From: Cyprinodon diabolis
Lineage: Eukaryota > Chordata > Actinopteri > Cyprinodontiformes > Cyprinodontidae
Assembly: GCA_030533445.1 (NCBI GenBank)
Contig: CM060064.1
Coordinates: forward strand, 5,906,379 to 5,970,378
Direction of reading: 5' to 3'
Length of the DNA stretch: 64,000 bases
Shown in pieces: positions 31,131 through 45,829 of the stretch (the first letter of the stretch is position 1; each line of letters begins with the position of its first letter). The notes under the pieces are model-generated. The model ran no database searches. It saw nothing but the letters and a program-made list of their open reading frames with translations, and was not told the origin of the DNA. A program made the position numbers and the translations under genes.

Positions 31131-31600
31131 TTTGGCAGCAGTACACACAGTGAGCCTGGATGAGACTAATTTACTAAACATACCCTCTAGTCTCGTAATT
31201 ACATGTAATTTTACCGGCATAATTAACTAATTTAATTACTACTCCTCAAGAGCATCAATTATTGATATTACAGAGCATTCAGATGGCAGACAGAGCTCTC
31301 AATGTGGCATGCATTCAGAGGGTGGTAAACACATGCTGGCTCTCCAAGAATATTGGCCAGCTTCCTGGTAGCACTCAGTGACGGTGTGGCAGAGCTAGGC
31401 TCAACAGAGAGAGACAGACAGAGAGAGAGGAAAGCAGAGCGCAGTTAGCGTGCCATCACGGACCTGCAGAGTTCTTTCACATAGTCAATTACAGCTCAGT
31501 GTCTGCCTGATGAGGAATGCCAGAAGTAGACAAATGGGGCTTTGTGCACTCTTCCAGATAGACACTCAGCCCAATAAGTTACCCCTCAGGCTACTGAGAA
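31131..31600. other. Candidate conserved regulatory DNA with homeodomain-type cores
   Basis: Within about 31190-31260 the words TAATTA/TTAATT recur ('gtaattacatgtaatttt', 'cataattaactaattta'). The flanks are non-repetitive and balanced in composition. TAATTA is the core bound by many homeodomain proteins. There is no transposon signature or coding potential. This is an inference from composition, not evidence of function. Confidence 0.25.
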
Positions 31601-32183
31601 AGGTTAAACCTTGAATTATAGATTTGCAACATCTTGGGAAAATATTAATGAACTTTTACCATTCAACAAAATGTAGCATTACAACAAACACTTTAATTTG
31701 GATTATTGTTGTTTGCAGCTTGCAACAGGTCATGTAAGGATGACAAGAAACCTGTGGAAAAACATACTTAGGCTAGTTTGGCCTGTGTACAAAATGTAAT
31801 TCAGTCGCATAATTATTGAAAAGCTAAAAGTAATCATTTTTTAATTTTAGAAGTATCGTGGCACCAGCGTTAACCAGTGAGAATGCTTCGTTTTTTGAAG
31901 GGGAGGGGGTTGTTTAAGTTAATATGAGAAAAATTAAACGTATTGTAGTACATTAGACTGAGGCAGATAACTTCTAGGAGGAAAATTACCAAAAATTAAA
32001 TGGGTTATGTAGAAATAATATAAACTTCAATATCACTTCACACTGACTAAAATCCCACTGAGAATTCATCTGGCAAATGGTGCTCACAGACAGTTTGAGT
32101 TCTTAAGATATTTTGCAAAGGAAAAAAAAATCTGTCTTTATATGTAAAAACTGGTAGAGATAAAAGATTTTGAGTTGTAACTC

Positions 32184-33053
32184 TGTCAGGACTCCAGTCT
32201 GTGTGTTTGTTTTTGTGTTTGTCTCCCTTCCCCCAACAGGAGGCGTCCGGTTCAGGTCCGCCTCCTCACACACCTGCTGACAGTTACCTCGTTAACAGAG
32301 TGCTCTTAAGCTGCTGATTGCCACTACCTCGACTCCAGAGTGTTTGCCAGTTTGGGGTACTCCAGCCACGCTTAGTTTAGCAGAGTCTAACCTGAGTTTT
32401 TGTTTTGCCAGTTTTTGGTACTCTGGCCAAGCTGAGTTTTTGCCGAGTAAGACTGAGTTCTTGTCTACCTGAGTTTTAACTTTGTTTTTTGTCTTTGCCT
32501 CTCGGCAGGAAGTCATCCTGCAAACTGGACCTTTTAGGACCTCCACTCCCAGGAGGAATCAACTGAGCCTTAAACTGAGCCGGGGATTCAAACAGGAGGT
32601 TTGGATCCAGTCTCCTTGAGAGGACGTTGAAATTACTCTCTGAGCAAGGGAATCATCTTCACTACGACCCGTTGAAGTACAGCAGGAAATCTGAGTGGCA
32701 ATCAGCTTCTCCGTTCCCCTACACCGTCCGAGTTCTGGGTAAACCCTGTTCCGCCCTCCACCAAATCAGACAAACTCTGGAAAACAACACACAGATTGGA
32801 GTCAAAGTTCCTTCTCTTCTCTGGAAACGTGAGTCAACAACCAGATCCTCTTCTTCAAATCAACGAATGAAATTTCCCACTGAGCCTGAACTAATAGTCT
32901 TTCTTCCCCTCACCTTCCACTTCCAGCAGAGCAGAGTTCAGAGCAACACTGCACCGTGCTTAATCTCTTCAATAAAACCTGTTAAACTTTTCATCTGTGT
33001 CTCTCTGTTTGGACTTCTGCATTGTGGGTCAGACCACTAATTAAATCATGACA
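32184..33053 (+). repeat. Solo LTR, family A, copy 2
   Basis: 870 bases from TGTCAGGACTCC to ATCATGACA, with TG..CA ends and 'aataaaacctgttaaac' near the 3' end. Flanked by a perfect 5-base duplication, AACTC (32179-32183 and 33054-33058). No second LTR or internal genes are present, so the full element was lost by LTR-LTR recombination. The 137-codon frame inside is incidental. Confidence 0.9.
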
Positions 33054-33159
33054 AACTCTGGTTTTATAAATTATTGACTGATGATTATAAATTCAAAACG
33101 TAGTTCAAGGACATTAAAGGACATAAAACCACATGCCTTTTTTACTTGCATTTTGGCTG

Positions 33160-33352
33160 GAGCCATGGGTTAGCATGGAAGTTTGCATGTTATCCTTGTG
33201 CTGTGAGGGTTCTCTCTAGGTACCCTCCTAAAGTCCAAAAACATGGCTGTTAGGTAGATTAATGTCTGTAAATTTGCTGTATGTGTGAGTCAGTGATGAC
33301 TGGATATAGACACCTCCCATCTGTGCCCTTAGAGGTAGAAGATGAATGGATG
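33160..33352 (+). mobile_element. SINE fragment (same family as 59.1-59.5 kb)
   Basis: 'gtttgcatgttatccttg', 'agtccaaaaacatggctgtt' and 'ggtagattaatg' are the plus-strand version of the body seen reversed at 59290-59400. It ends in 'gaagatgaatggatg', the family's ATGG-type tail. The head is missing. Confidence 0.7.
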
Positions 33353-34988
33353 TATTCAAACATTTAATAGTGCAGTAAAAGCTCTTTATCATTTATCATC
33401 AATATATGTTATCTATTTACATGTACTCTGTTACATTATACTAGAATAACTTTTAGGAAAAAAAAAGGATTTTTATGATAGGTTTACTTTATTGTACTTC
33501 TTAATTTTGTTTAGTTTCAAGTTATTTAACTAACCAGGAGAAACTTGAGCTACTTGAGATCAGATGAATATACAGTAAACAGGAGACGTTGTTGCTGGAA
33601 GTTATTTATCCTTTCCTAACACATCTGTTACATGACAAACATATATAGGATTACATATATTTATTTTACACTTGGAAGTACCAGAAATCGCAAATAACTG
33701 ACTTAATTGACTTTCCTGGTTGCATAAAATTCTGAATTTTTCTATAAATATTGATATTTTTTTTTACAAGGTACTTGAGTTATATCATGCTTACAATATT
33801 TTAAAGTCAGAAAAAAGATGGCATTGACACAGTTTAATATGAATATTAAGATAGATGATTAGAAGAAAGAAATTGCAGCGGTTGAAATAAAAACTGGTGT
33901 ACAGTGGATTCTGGAAGTGTAACTGTTCCGAAACGTGATTAAAATGAGATTTTGTTTCCATGCTTCGGTTGTGCTGTAAGGCAAAATGAACCCCTCTCTT
34001 GCACTACACATGCTGCTCTAGAAATATTTGATCCAGTAGAACCAGAGCTCAGCATCATCCCAAGTGAGCAGGCCAGCCTACACAAGAAGAGATGAGGCAA
34101 GGCGCCGAGCACTGGGGTGAAAATTAACTGTCTGACATCGCCAGAGGTAAGTGTGTGGGTGTGTGTGTTCATGTGCATGTACGTCTCTTTGTGTTTTCAC
34201 GTACATATGTTAGAAAAAGAGATTGAATCAAATCATGTGATGCTTTTGTGAGGAGAGTCATTTACACAGAGAAGTCACCGATTATTAATGCACAATAAAG
34301 TGCACACTTGTATTTGTGCGCACATACTGTAGACATATGTGTTTGTGCAACCCCATATGAAAGTGTGTTTGTGTGAGTGCCCTGAACATCTCCTCTGTGC
34401 TCTTCTCTAATTATATTCATAACAGCAATCTGAATGTGCAGGGTCCATGATGAATGTGCCACCCAAGTGTGACTTACTCCTAATAGGATTCTGGGACATG
34501 CCTGCAGTTGACAAGAGGGGCCCCGAGTGGCAGCCAACACCCCATGGCTCCATGAAACACACAAGCACATAGATGCACAGTTACATATACACACTGTATG
34601 AAAAGTTCACAGGAATTTGTACGTCAGGTTTTCTTTCTCATGACTCTTTTCTCTCTCACTTATCAAAGCACTTCATTCGCTATATATTTGTTGGAAAAAT
34701 CGTCTTTTCATAAAGTTTCTCATCTTAGTAGTAAGTTTTGATAATGTTCCTTACGCGGAAGTATCACAATCTTCTTAAATGCTTTAAAAGTTCCCCCTTT
34801 GAAGAGTTAAAACTATTCTACCCTAAACTACCTTAAACTATTCAATTATATATTAGTGAACGACTGAAAAATCACATTACAGTGTTATTGAATGACTTAA
34901 CAAAACCTCTTTTTTGCAACATTTTTTAACATTAACTTCATGTAAAAAAAATAAAAATGAATGAAATGACCATACATTTATGCCCTTG
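33353..34988. other. Interval without recognised genes
   Basis: AT-rich, with TG-rich words near 34150-34350. The stretch 34380-34560 is non-repetitive and of higher GC, but nothing is identifiable. Confidence 0.4.
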
Positions 34989-35440
34989 TTTATAGATGCT
35001 TGAGATCGGCCTGTTTTCCAGTGTAGTCCTATTTCTCTAACCTTGACTGGTTGGATGTGCTCTCTTCATCCTCTGACATGGGAGCTGGCTCGGAGCTCGT
35101 CTGCCTGGCTGTGTGTTTCCTGGATAGAGCCGTCTTTCACAGCTGCTTTTTGTATCTCTGCTTCCGTCTCCTTGAACCCCAGTCGTCCTCGGCAGATGGC
35201 TACTCACACTGAGCCTGGTTCTGCTGGAGGTTTCTTCCTCTTAAAAGGGAGTTTTTCCTCTCCACTGACACTACAAGCATGCTTAGTATGAGGGATTGCA
35301 TTTGAGTCAAGGCAATCAACTGGTTTTCCTCAGAAAGAAAACTTTGAATCTATTTGACTGTATGATCTGGTTAAACTGTAAAGTGGCTTGAGTTGACTTG
35401 TGTTGTGAATTGGCGCTATAAAAATAAACTGAATTGAATG
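34989..35440 (+). mobile_element. L2 LINE 3' tail
   Basis: Carries 'cctggttctgctggaggttt', 'gggagtttttcctctccact' and the end 'aataaactgaattgaatg'. Its upstream part ('gacatgggagctggctcgga') also matches the copy at 24.7 kb. No RT coding remains. Confidence 0.85.
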
Positions 35441-36665
35441 ACAGATGGAAGGGTACCAGAACAAGTTAATTCCTTAATAAAAACGTTGCACTACAGCAGT
35501 TTTAAATATATAAAAAAAGTATGTGATGGTCATGCAAACGTTCTTTTGGAAACAATTTCCATAACCAAAGAGAGCAGGTGAGCATGATGGGGACTTTGTC
35601 AAAGACAGCTGGATCATAATTACCAAAGTGCCAGATAAATCCACCTTGGGAGCTCAAGTGTAAGGGCCTGTTGTTACTTGATTCCCAGGTTTACTCTTCA
35701 ATCCTCAGGGACTGATGTACCAAAACCTAAGTCTGAAAATTCACGTTTGATGTTGAATGGAATGGAAAATATAAATTTGTGCTCCAGTAAGAGGAATGAT
35801 GCACATGCATGATACTAGTGAGGTGCTCAAAGATGGATTCCTCTTATAAAAATTCTCCAGGAGAACCTTTCCTGTATCCTAAGGACTAAAATTCCATAAA
35901 AAGGAAACTGGGTGTTTAATGGATAGGTGTTGGTGTATCTTGCATACCAAGACTCTGGTGCTCCAAATACATACACATCTAGTCACTAAATACAATTAGA
36001 TAAAGCTTTGCATCATAAGGAGCGAAGATCCTTAAAACGGACCTTTAGGTATTTAGAGATTGGGATGTGTGCATCTTTATTACCAGGGTACCATTAGCTT
36101 CCATTGGCCTCATGCAACCACAGTTAAGCCTGGAAAACCTGGTAGGGGATCTAGGGAAGATTGGAAGTTCTGAGCCCTGGTATGCTCAGCAGTTACCTCA
36201 TGAAGTACATGGCTTACACAAGACATGATTGATATTGAATGGCACCAATAGAAACGGTAAATTATCTTTTTAGAGGGTGACTGCAGCCTGGTTAAAGACA
36301 AAAATATGTTTTACTTTCAAAAAACTTCCATATTTAGGGTGTGTTGAGGTATACATTTGATATGTAATTAATGCAAAGTGCAATTAAAGCAGTTTAGGGT
36401 TGGAAATCTATGATTTGCCTTGCTGGTAGGCCTGACCAGATACACAGATGTGTTAGCAGCGATGCGCTACAGTAAAAAGAATTTTATACCGTCTGACCAA
36501 CCGAATCCTGTCTATAAGTTTTGAATAGCAGTGGATTGATATGTTTTGCAGTGCTTCACTGCATTAATAACAGGTTTGAAACCACACTTTCATTGGGGTC
36601 TGCTTTCTAGCATGCAAATGGTGATCCTTTTAGAGAAGATGAGTCCATGTACACACAAACCAGAC
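35441..36665. other. Interval without recognised genes
   Basis: No domain, RNA gene or repeat family recognised. Confidence 0.4.
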
Positions 36666-36690
36666 TGTCAGAAGTGGGATTCGAACCCAT
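36666..36690 (-). ncRNA. tRNA-Leu 3'-end fragment
   Basis: The minus strand reads TGGGTTCGAATCCCACTTCT then GACA, which matches the T-arm and acceptor end of vertebrate tRNA-Leu, including the GGTTCGAATCC box. The sequence further upstream on that strand does not fold into a proper anticodon or D arm, so this is a fragment or pseudogene. It may be the remains of a tRNA gene or of a tRNA-primed insertion. An LTR-element PBS is less likely because the TGG that pairs with CCA is absent. Confidence 0.5.
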
Positions 36691-36851
36691 AAATGTATTC
36701 AAGCTAGTGGAAGACTGGTCCCAACATAGGGTGGATTATCCCACTATTTGAGGAAAGCGAATAAATACAGACAAAGTGATTAATCAGAAGAAGAGTCTGA
36801 GTTCGAGGAAAGGTCATGTAAAAGTGGAGGTGCAGAAACTCAGTAGTAGAT

Positions 36852-37197
36852 TGTTGTAGCGTATCAGAAGGCTCAGAACGTTGGACCCAGAATTAAAAGC
36901 AGACAGAACAGGTTTTGAAGCAAATGTTTATTTATAAAAGTGTGGACCTGCTTGTCAGCTGGATCGGGTTCACTAAACTGTCTGCAGAAAAGGGGACTCA
37001 GATCAGCGACTTTAGAACTCAAACTGGGACAACAATGAGCATGAAAGTCACCAAACTGGCAAAGTTCAGTCTGAGCCCAGAAGAAGGGGTGAAGTCCAGA
37101 GGAACGGCTACTCCGTCACCTCCAGAGCCCATTCCATAGATTCAGGAGAGAGGTGGTGCAGCGACCAGCAGCAGCCATGGTTGCAAATATCATAACA
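36852..37197 (-). repeat. Possible short solo LTR
   Basis: On the minus strand it starts TGTTATG and ends CTACAACA, giving matched TGTT/AACA ends, and has 'aataaa' about 65 bases before the 3' end. No target duplication is seen ('tagat' versus 'agcag'), so the boundaries are tentative. Confidence 0.4.
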
Positions 37198-38394
37198 AGC
37201 AGTGTCATCAAGGGAAAATCAAAGATGAATAGGATAGCAAAATTTAGCACAAAATCCATACATTCTTCTTAAAACGTATGTTTGAGAGACACGTATAAGT
37301 TAGTCAGAGGACGATAGGGCACATTTTTATTTGAGATGGAAAGCAAAAATGCCCAAGAATTAAATACCTAAATTAAAATATTAGGTGAAATAGTTTTATT
37401 TTATAATCAGTTATTGTACGTTCTACTTTTAAACAATAATCAATACTTTTACTGAGAGGGGTACTCCTGGTCAGACAAAATGCTCAAAGGAGTACACAAC
37501 TTCAAAAACTTTGGGCAACACTCGAATGACACGTGGATGCAAATGTAAATTTTATTTATTTTGAAAACGACAAAAGTATTTGACAACTATAAGTATTCTG
37601 TGTTTATCATCCTTATATCCAGGTTAATGATGATCACTTTATTTCATGGATGAACTATGTTTATATCTACATTCTTAAAGTTTAAAAACATAAAAAAAAT
37701 AGTAACAAGCTGAGTTTGTAGCTTGAAAATATATGTAAAATGTTAAAATTACAAATAAATACAGAAATATAAAAAAGATTACTTTATTTTTATTTTGTTG
37801 ATGGGAAAAAACTCTTCACACTTCAGAAATCGTAAAGTACAGATGATGTATCAGTTTCTACTTTTCCCCAGTATGAATAGGAATTAGTAAAGCCTTCTAT
37901 TTAAAATATAAAAATGTTATGCTTGACTAACGTTTTCTGAGATGTAAAATTATAAAATTTGCTTCCCCTGCTCTCTTTTATTAACCTGGCATAAGCCAGA
38001 TTAATATGTGTCCTTCAATCTTAACTCTACACAGCATCTGTCTGGAAGAACTCCAACTATATTTTCTTGGTACACCTTTGATTAAACCATGTCTCTCCAT
38101 TAATAGTGCGGCTGCTATGACTCTGGGCTCCCAAGTACCGGCTGGTAATCATCGTCGAGGGCTTTTTCACCATTGTCGCCGAGTTTTACAGAAGCAGTGC
38201 CCAGCTTTCAATTTCAGCAACTTGGTTGTCCATGAGAGCAAATAAAGGAGTTTCTTGATTTGTTTCACAGTGCAGCTAAGCTATACATTAAAATAAGTTT
38301 TTCAAAACTGAAACAGAGGGTATTCAAGCTAAAACAGACTCAATAGCAGGATCTACAGGTATGTCCACCAGTGAAGCCATGTTGTTTTGCCTTA
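37198..38394. other. AT-rich interval, no gene seen
   Basis: Nothing recognised. 37550-37800 is strongly AT-rich. Confidence 0.45.
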
Positions 38395-39236
38395 TGCTAC
38401 GTTCACACTGCTTACACTTCGAGCAGCAGAAACAGTGGGTTTACCTGCAAAGTCAGTGGTCGACGTGCATCATGTCGCATCAACAGGTGCAACACATTTC
38501 CAGCAGCAGGAACTGCGCTTCTTGATGCATTTGATCAGCTGAAGCTGATCCTCATGAGAATCTGAAGCGCATGACCACTTCACAAGCAGCAAATGCTGGA
38601 GTTGGTAAAATTTAAGGTTTGATGCTCAATGTGTCAAATCAACCAATCAGACAAGCTGATCTGGGGGATGGCAGGGAGACAGACACAGCACTGCTGATGT
38701 AGATCGCTATGATCATTCCCCTGAAAAAGACTATTAATTCCTAAATTAACTTAAAATGTCGAAACCTGCTGTAAAAATATGTTAACTTTTATTATCATGG
38801 TGTCTGCAGTTTGTACCAAATAATTGAAAATCGCTAACATCTACTTCCAACTGCCACCAATGGTAGGGTAAAAAAAAAGAGGCAACCGCCTGAGAGGCAG
38901 CTGTTCCTGGGGATTTCCAGTACCAGCGCAGCGCCGGTGTACTTGGGTCTGACAGTTCCAACAGCCAAACAATATTTGAAGGCAGGATCATAACCTTGAT
39001 GAACTGACTGCAAATATGATGTGTTGAGGTGGACTTTCTCACTTATAAAATATTAAAACTACTTTTTACCCACTGATCACAGCAAATATAGCAAAGACGC
39101 TCTCTGCTATTGAACACAGGAGCAGCAGAAGCTTCAGATTCATCTGTACACACTTTATTAGACGAGCTTCAGAAGCAAAAATGAAGCAGCAGACGCTTTT
39201 ATGCTGCTCAAATGGGGGTTAGGTGTGAAGGTAGCA
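38395..39236. mobile_element. Harbinger-like non-autonomous DNA element
   Basis: The left end TGCTACGTTCACAC matches the reverse-complemented right end TGCTACCTTCACAC at 13 of 14 bases. A TTA lies on both sides (38392-38394 and 39237-39239), the 3-base duplication used by PIF/Harbinger transposases. Both subterminal regions also share 'gagcagca'. No transposase domain is recognised; an 86-codon minus frame (39042-38782) has no motif. Confidence 0.75.
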
Positions 39237-39239
39237 TTA

Positions 39240-41329
39240 GCCTGCCGCTTCTGATTGACCTCATACACCTCACTGCATTTCATTGGTGTGAATGATATCT
39301 GTATTTAAGACTGAGTATTTTCCGTGGTTTGTGAGTTCACAAACCTCGTGACAATTCATCCAATTGTAAACTAAATATTTTATTCGTTTAATAATGATCT
39401 GGGGTGAGATGTTTACAGTAATGCTTTAGTTATTGTTTTCCCACATCAACCTCTGGTAGAAGCAGAAGCCGACTGGTCCAACATTCTTAGCTCTTTACTA
39501 AAAACAGCACATAAATTTTTTTTTTTTTTTTATACAACACTATTCAGTAGGTGAACCTTTCTCTAGTTTGACCTGATAAAAGCAGAGAAAATGTTTACAA
39601 ATATACAAATTTCAATTGATCTACATGATTAATACTATTATACAGAGGGTCTAAGATTATTCACGATATATGCACAACTTTCTCTCTTTAATGTTGCACA
39701 CTATCTACTTCTAATACATCACCTGCCTGACATGGTGAATATTTAATGCTAATTACTTGATTACCATAAGAAAAGACCTTCTGTGTTTTCCTTTTTTTTG
39801 CTGTCAGAATCTGTTATGCAGATACATATTTTTTGGTTTGAGTTCTGAGTGTGATTATGTTATGAGAAAGATATTCAAAGGACTTGATTTGGAATACAGT
39901 TGGGATGGTACAGAGGGACTTCTACTTAAAGATTGGTCGTTTATAGTGTTAGGCTTTCTTTAGATGTGTCTCCTGTTAGATATTTGTAAACATACAAAAC
40001 CACTGTGAAACGATCTAGAGTTTTCTATACCCACTGCATCTGGACTTACAAATATTTTTGCTAAGTCAAATATCACTTGCTGCCTGAGCTGCTTTTAAAT
40101 GCAGTAAGGTGGACTGACAGAAGGTGGACAGACATGCCTAATGAATATATAGTCACACATGCACACGGGCAAGACAAGTGGGGTTGTGGACAGCCTATGG
40201 AGCCCCCCGCAGGCCCCCAGCAGGCTCTTCAAAAGGGCTCTGATGGGATGTGGCATTGATAGACCATCTGTAACTGTGTCAAGTTGGATTACACTGATCG
40301 AAAGGAGAACACAAAAGATAGAGGAAGCAGAGATAAGGAGGGAGGGAGGAGTGGAGATATAGTGGAAAACCCAAAAGAAGGGGAAGGGAAAATCAAGGGG
40401 TCAACCGTTCTTCTCCGGTTTTACAGAAATACAGTAAATCAAGGTCCTGGAGGAAAATACTTAATCTCAAACCCACAGATATTTAATACATCCCTGCTTC
40501 TCTCCTGTCCTGTCATTTTCTCCTTGTCTTTGCTTTTTCTGCTTAGGGATGGATGAGGCTTTGCTGTAGTGCTATGTGTTCCTTCTGGGAAACTGCTCAA
40601 GAGACTGATCTGCGCAAGGTGGGGTATAAAAAGACCTTGAGGTCAACACCCCAGGGAGTGAGCCTTGTTTAAGATGCACCCAGTTTTGGACTAGACAAAG
40701 CTTAGCTTGCGCTAGTACTTAAGGGGCTCAGGTCATACAACTCACCGATAAAAAGATGTATTTATCTAAGGGATAAATATGAACCAGAAATTATAAATTA
40801 ATGTCGCATGAACAAGAATTTCCGAATGGTAAAACCCTGTTTTGTGAGACTGTAGATGAAAATTGTCTTTCAGTACATGCCTGAGTAATGAGGATCATAC
40901 AGTAGTAGCCATTCAAAATTTCCCCACTTTCCCTGGGGATGGGCCCTTGGCTAGTCCCCTACTATTCCTTTTTAAACGTCAATATTTGTAATTAAATATT
41001 CTTTCTGTCATGATTTGTGGACATTAAGATCTAAAGAGAAGCGTCATCTCTTGGTCAGACCCTGGAATTGAGTTAAAGGGTGGAGTCAGAGGAAAAAAAT
41101 ATGCAAGAGGGGGTCACTCCAGTGACTGGAGGTTTGCTGCCTTTAAGCTGGCGTTTTGAATGGCTGGTACTGTAGGTCTGTCCTCTGGTCTGCTTGTCAT
41201 GCAACCAACAAAAGCAGCAGATGGCCACACAAAAAACACAACTCCCAGCTGGTTGGGAATTGAATATAACAGTTATTCACAACATAAATATGTCATCAAA
41301 CCTGGATGGGAATGGAATATAATATAAAT
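39240..41329. other. Interval without recognised genes
   Basis: AT-rich sequence with a T-run near 39519-39532. Open frames at 40077-40556 overlap in three frames and have no domains. Confidence 0.4.
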
Positions 41330-43427
<2,098 letters not shown>

Positions 43428-44143
43428 TGTTGGGATCTGGAGATCTGCCACCTGTCTCCAGCAGAGAGCGCTCTGGTTCTCCTGAGCTGGAGCCACCTGC
43501 ACACCTGAGGATCATCAGCTTATCAGGAGACCAGCTACATAAGCAGCGGCCAGACCTGTCTTCAGTGCCAGAGTGTTGACCAGTTTTGGTTAGCAGAACC
43601 TGATCCTCAGCCTGCACATAGAATCTCTGTCTGCTCTGGAGAGTAACTTGATTCTAACCAGCCTCTGTCTTCTCTGCCTTATAGGAAACCTGATCGAAGT
43701 CTGTAGCTCTGGAGGAGCTCATGTTTGGAAACCTGCTTGGCTGCCCTAATAAGCCAAACCTGAAGATCCTCAGTCTGAATCTCAGGAGAGAACTTGGAGA
43801 ACTACTCAAGGTCTGAACCTCGCTAGCCTGAAGCTAAGCTCTGCCGTTGCTAAGCTCTCTGCTGAACCCACAGTCTCTGGACCCAACTGGTTCTCTCTCT
43901 CACCGCGTCTGTTTGAATACCCTCCGGTACACAATAGCTTCAGACTCAGTCAAGATTCCTCTGACCCCCTGGCTAACCAAACTATCCCTTCTCTACAGAA
44001 GAACCCTCGTGAAATCTGTCCCGGACCAGAACCTGTATCAGAACTAATTATTGTGTGTGTCACCTTTAATAAACTGTTGAACTTTTACCCCTGACTCCGT
44101 GGTGTTTTCTGCATGTGGGTTTACTCTGAAAGCCATCATGACA
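43428..44143 (+). repeat. Probable solo LTR, family B
   Basis: Runs from TGTTGGGATCTGG to ATCATGACA, with 'aataaa' at about 44069 before the end. Flanks 'ctctt' and 'ctctg' agree at 4 of 5 bases. Body composition (mixed Leu/Ser-like codons, no domain) fits an LTR. Only the last nine bases clearly resemble the family-A LTRs. Confidence 0.55.
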
Positions 44144-45249
44144 CTCTGCTCCTATCTGCTACCTCTGTCTCAAGTCTTGCATATCTGTATTGCACACACT
44201 TATACAATTTTGGGCTCTTAGTCAATTACTCTAAAAGCAAAGAGCAGACAGCTCTATGGATACTGTGACCTCAAATGTACAGAAAAAAACAACAATATTG
44301 TCCCTCAAAACAAACCCTTAATGCTTTCAATCAAGTATTGGTAGCTCACAGTTTTGATTCAACAGTAGTGAAAACTGTACAGAACTAGTCATGATAACAT
44401 ACTGTGTTTTTAGTCTAAGGTCCAAAGGTTTTATATTTTGTATTTCTATGGAGCATCGCAATAGTCATTATGGCGTTAAATTTTTTAGCAAAATGCCCTT
44501 TAGATGTTTTATCAACAGTGAGGTGACACACATAAAGAAGATGCTTTAGGCTCAGGTATTCTCTAGAATGAGATATAGAGAGCTTGTGCAAAATGCAGCA
44601 GAGGTCTGGATCTATCCTATAATCTGCTGTTAGGGTGTGGAAGGTGATAGTGTGATTCATCGGCTTTAAACCCACCTCGCCTGTCAGTAATCAGTCAGGC
44701 TTACTTGGCTCTGTCAGTTGGTTAAAAGGGAAAAAAACGATTCAAGTTAGAAAGAGAGAAACTGTTTACCAGAAGGGAGCAGCAGTCTGAAAGTCCCTTT
44801 TCAGTAATTGGGTCTTTTTTGTGTTTTAAGCTAGGATTACTCCTAGGCCGTGTTTTAAATGTAAGGAATTCTATTCAATCTGTAGCGTATAAAAGGAATT
44901 TATTGAAGGTATTTATCATAAAGGCCATTGCAACCACTGGCTGTCTGCCTCTAATCAGCTAAATATAAAGTTTATTGCTCACTTTTTCCTCAGATTCCCT
45001 GAGGAAAAAACGGAAAGGATATCTCCAAAATGTTTCATGTACTTCTACACACAAAAAAAATAATAATAATAAAATAAGACTGTTTCTCAGTTTTTGCTCT
45101 GGAGCCATAAAGACATACTAAAGCTCGATTTAGTGTCCTTTCAAGTTTTGGATAAGATTGCAACAAGTTATAATATAATTCTCAGACTAACAACTTCTGT
45201 GTCTCTGTTTAAGATCTCTATTTATTCTCATCACAGCTTTAATATTAAA
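44144..45249. other. Interval without recognised genes
   Basis: 44400-44700 is non-repetitive with balanced composition; the rest is AT-rich. No gene is seen. Confidence 0.4.
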
Positions 45250-45511
45250 ACATTATTCAACTCTTAAATACAGATAGAAGACGTAGATGTTGCTACAAAA
45301 GAAATGCCAGTAGACAAAACTCCTGGTCAAGATGTTTTGACTTTCCATTTAATAAGTATTTCTGGAAGACTTAAAATAATTATTATTCAAAGCCTTAAAA
45401 GAATGTTTTGAAAATGATCATTTAATGCCAACTATGAAACAAGGAGCATTACATTACTACCCAAACCAGGAAAAGGATATATCGACAATCTGAGGCCAAT
45501 AACTTTATTGA

Positions 45512-45560
45512 CTTGAATTTCCCTCTGGGATTATTAAAGTATGTCTGATTCTGATTCTGA
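45512..45560 (+). mobile_element. Tiny LINE/SINE tail insertion in the L1 remnant
   Basis: 'tgaatttccctctgggatta' followed by a 'gattctgattctga' end is the 3' tip of a common fish retroelement. It splits the L1 codons for ITLL from the following 'NVD' sequence. Flanking 'ttga'/'ctga' may be a short duplication. Confidence 0.6.
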
Positions 45561-45711
45561 ATGTAGATTAAAAAAAATATTCACCTTTATCTTTTTAAAT
45601 CGAGTAGTTTTATCTTTAGATTTTTATAAAGCTTTTGACTCTAAAGAGAGTTTTTTTGCTTTGGTGAAACATTTATAAAAGTTATTCATATAATGTATAA
45701 GGATATTAATA

Positions 45712-45829
45712 TCGCTCTGTCTCTGCGACCCTGACAAAACAAGTGGGAGAACATGGATGGATGGATGGATGGATGGATGGATGGATGGATGGATGGATGG
45801 ATGGATGGATGGATGGATGTTAATAGTTC
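45712..45829 (+). mobile_element. SINE-tail insertion with (ATGG)n
   Basis: Starts 'tcgctctgtctctgcgaccc' and continues into (ATGG)n at 45753-45829. The duplication 'ttaata' flanks it (45706-45711 and 45830-45835). It matches the tail of the SINE family at 59.1 kb and interrupts the L1 remnant. Confidence 0.75.

Noticed and set aside
32627..33040. 137-codon frame in solo LTR copy 2
   Set aside because: It is not preserved in the two related LTRs and has no domain.
36852..37197. Pairing this LTR-like segment with the tRNA-Leu fragment at 36666 as LTR plus PBS
   Set aside because: The orientation is wrong: a PBS reading on the plus strand needs a plus-strand LTR before it, but this LTR-like segment is on the minus strand.
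40077..40556. Overlapping frames at 40077-40556 as a small gene
   Set aside because: Three frames overlap, none has a domain and the composition is ordinary.
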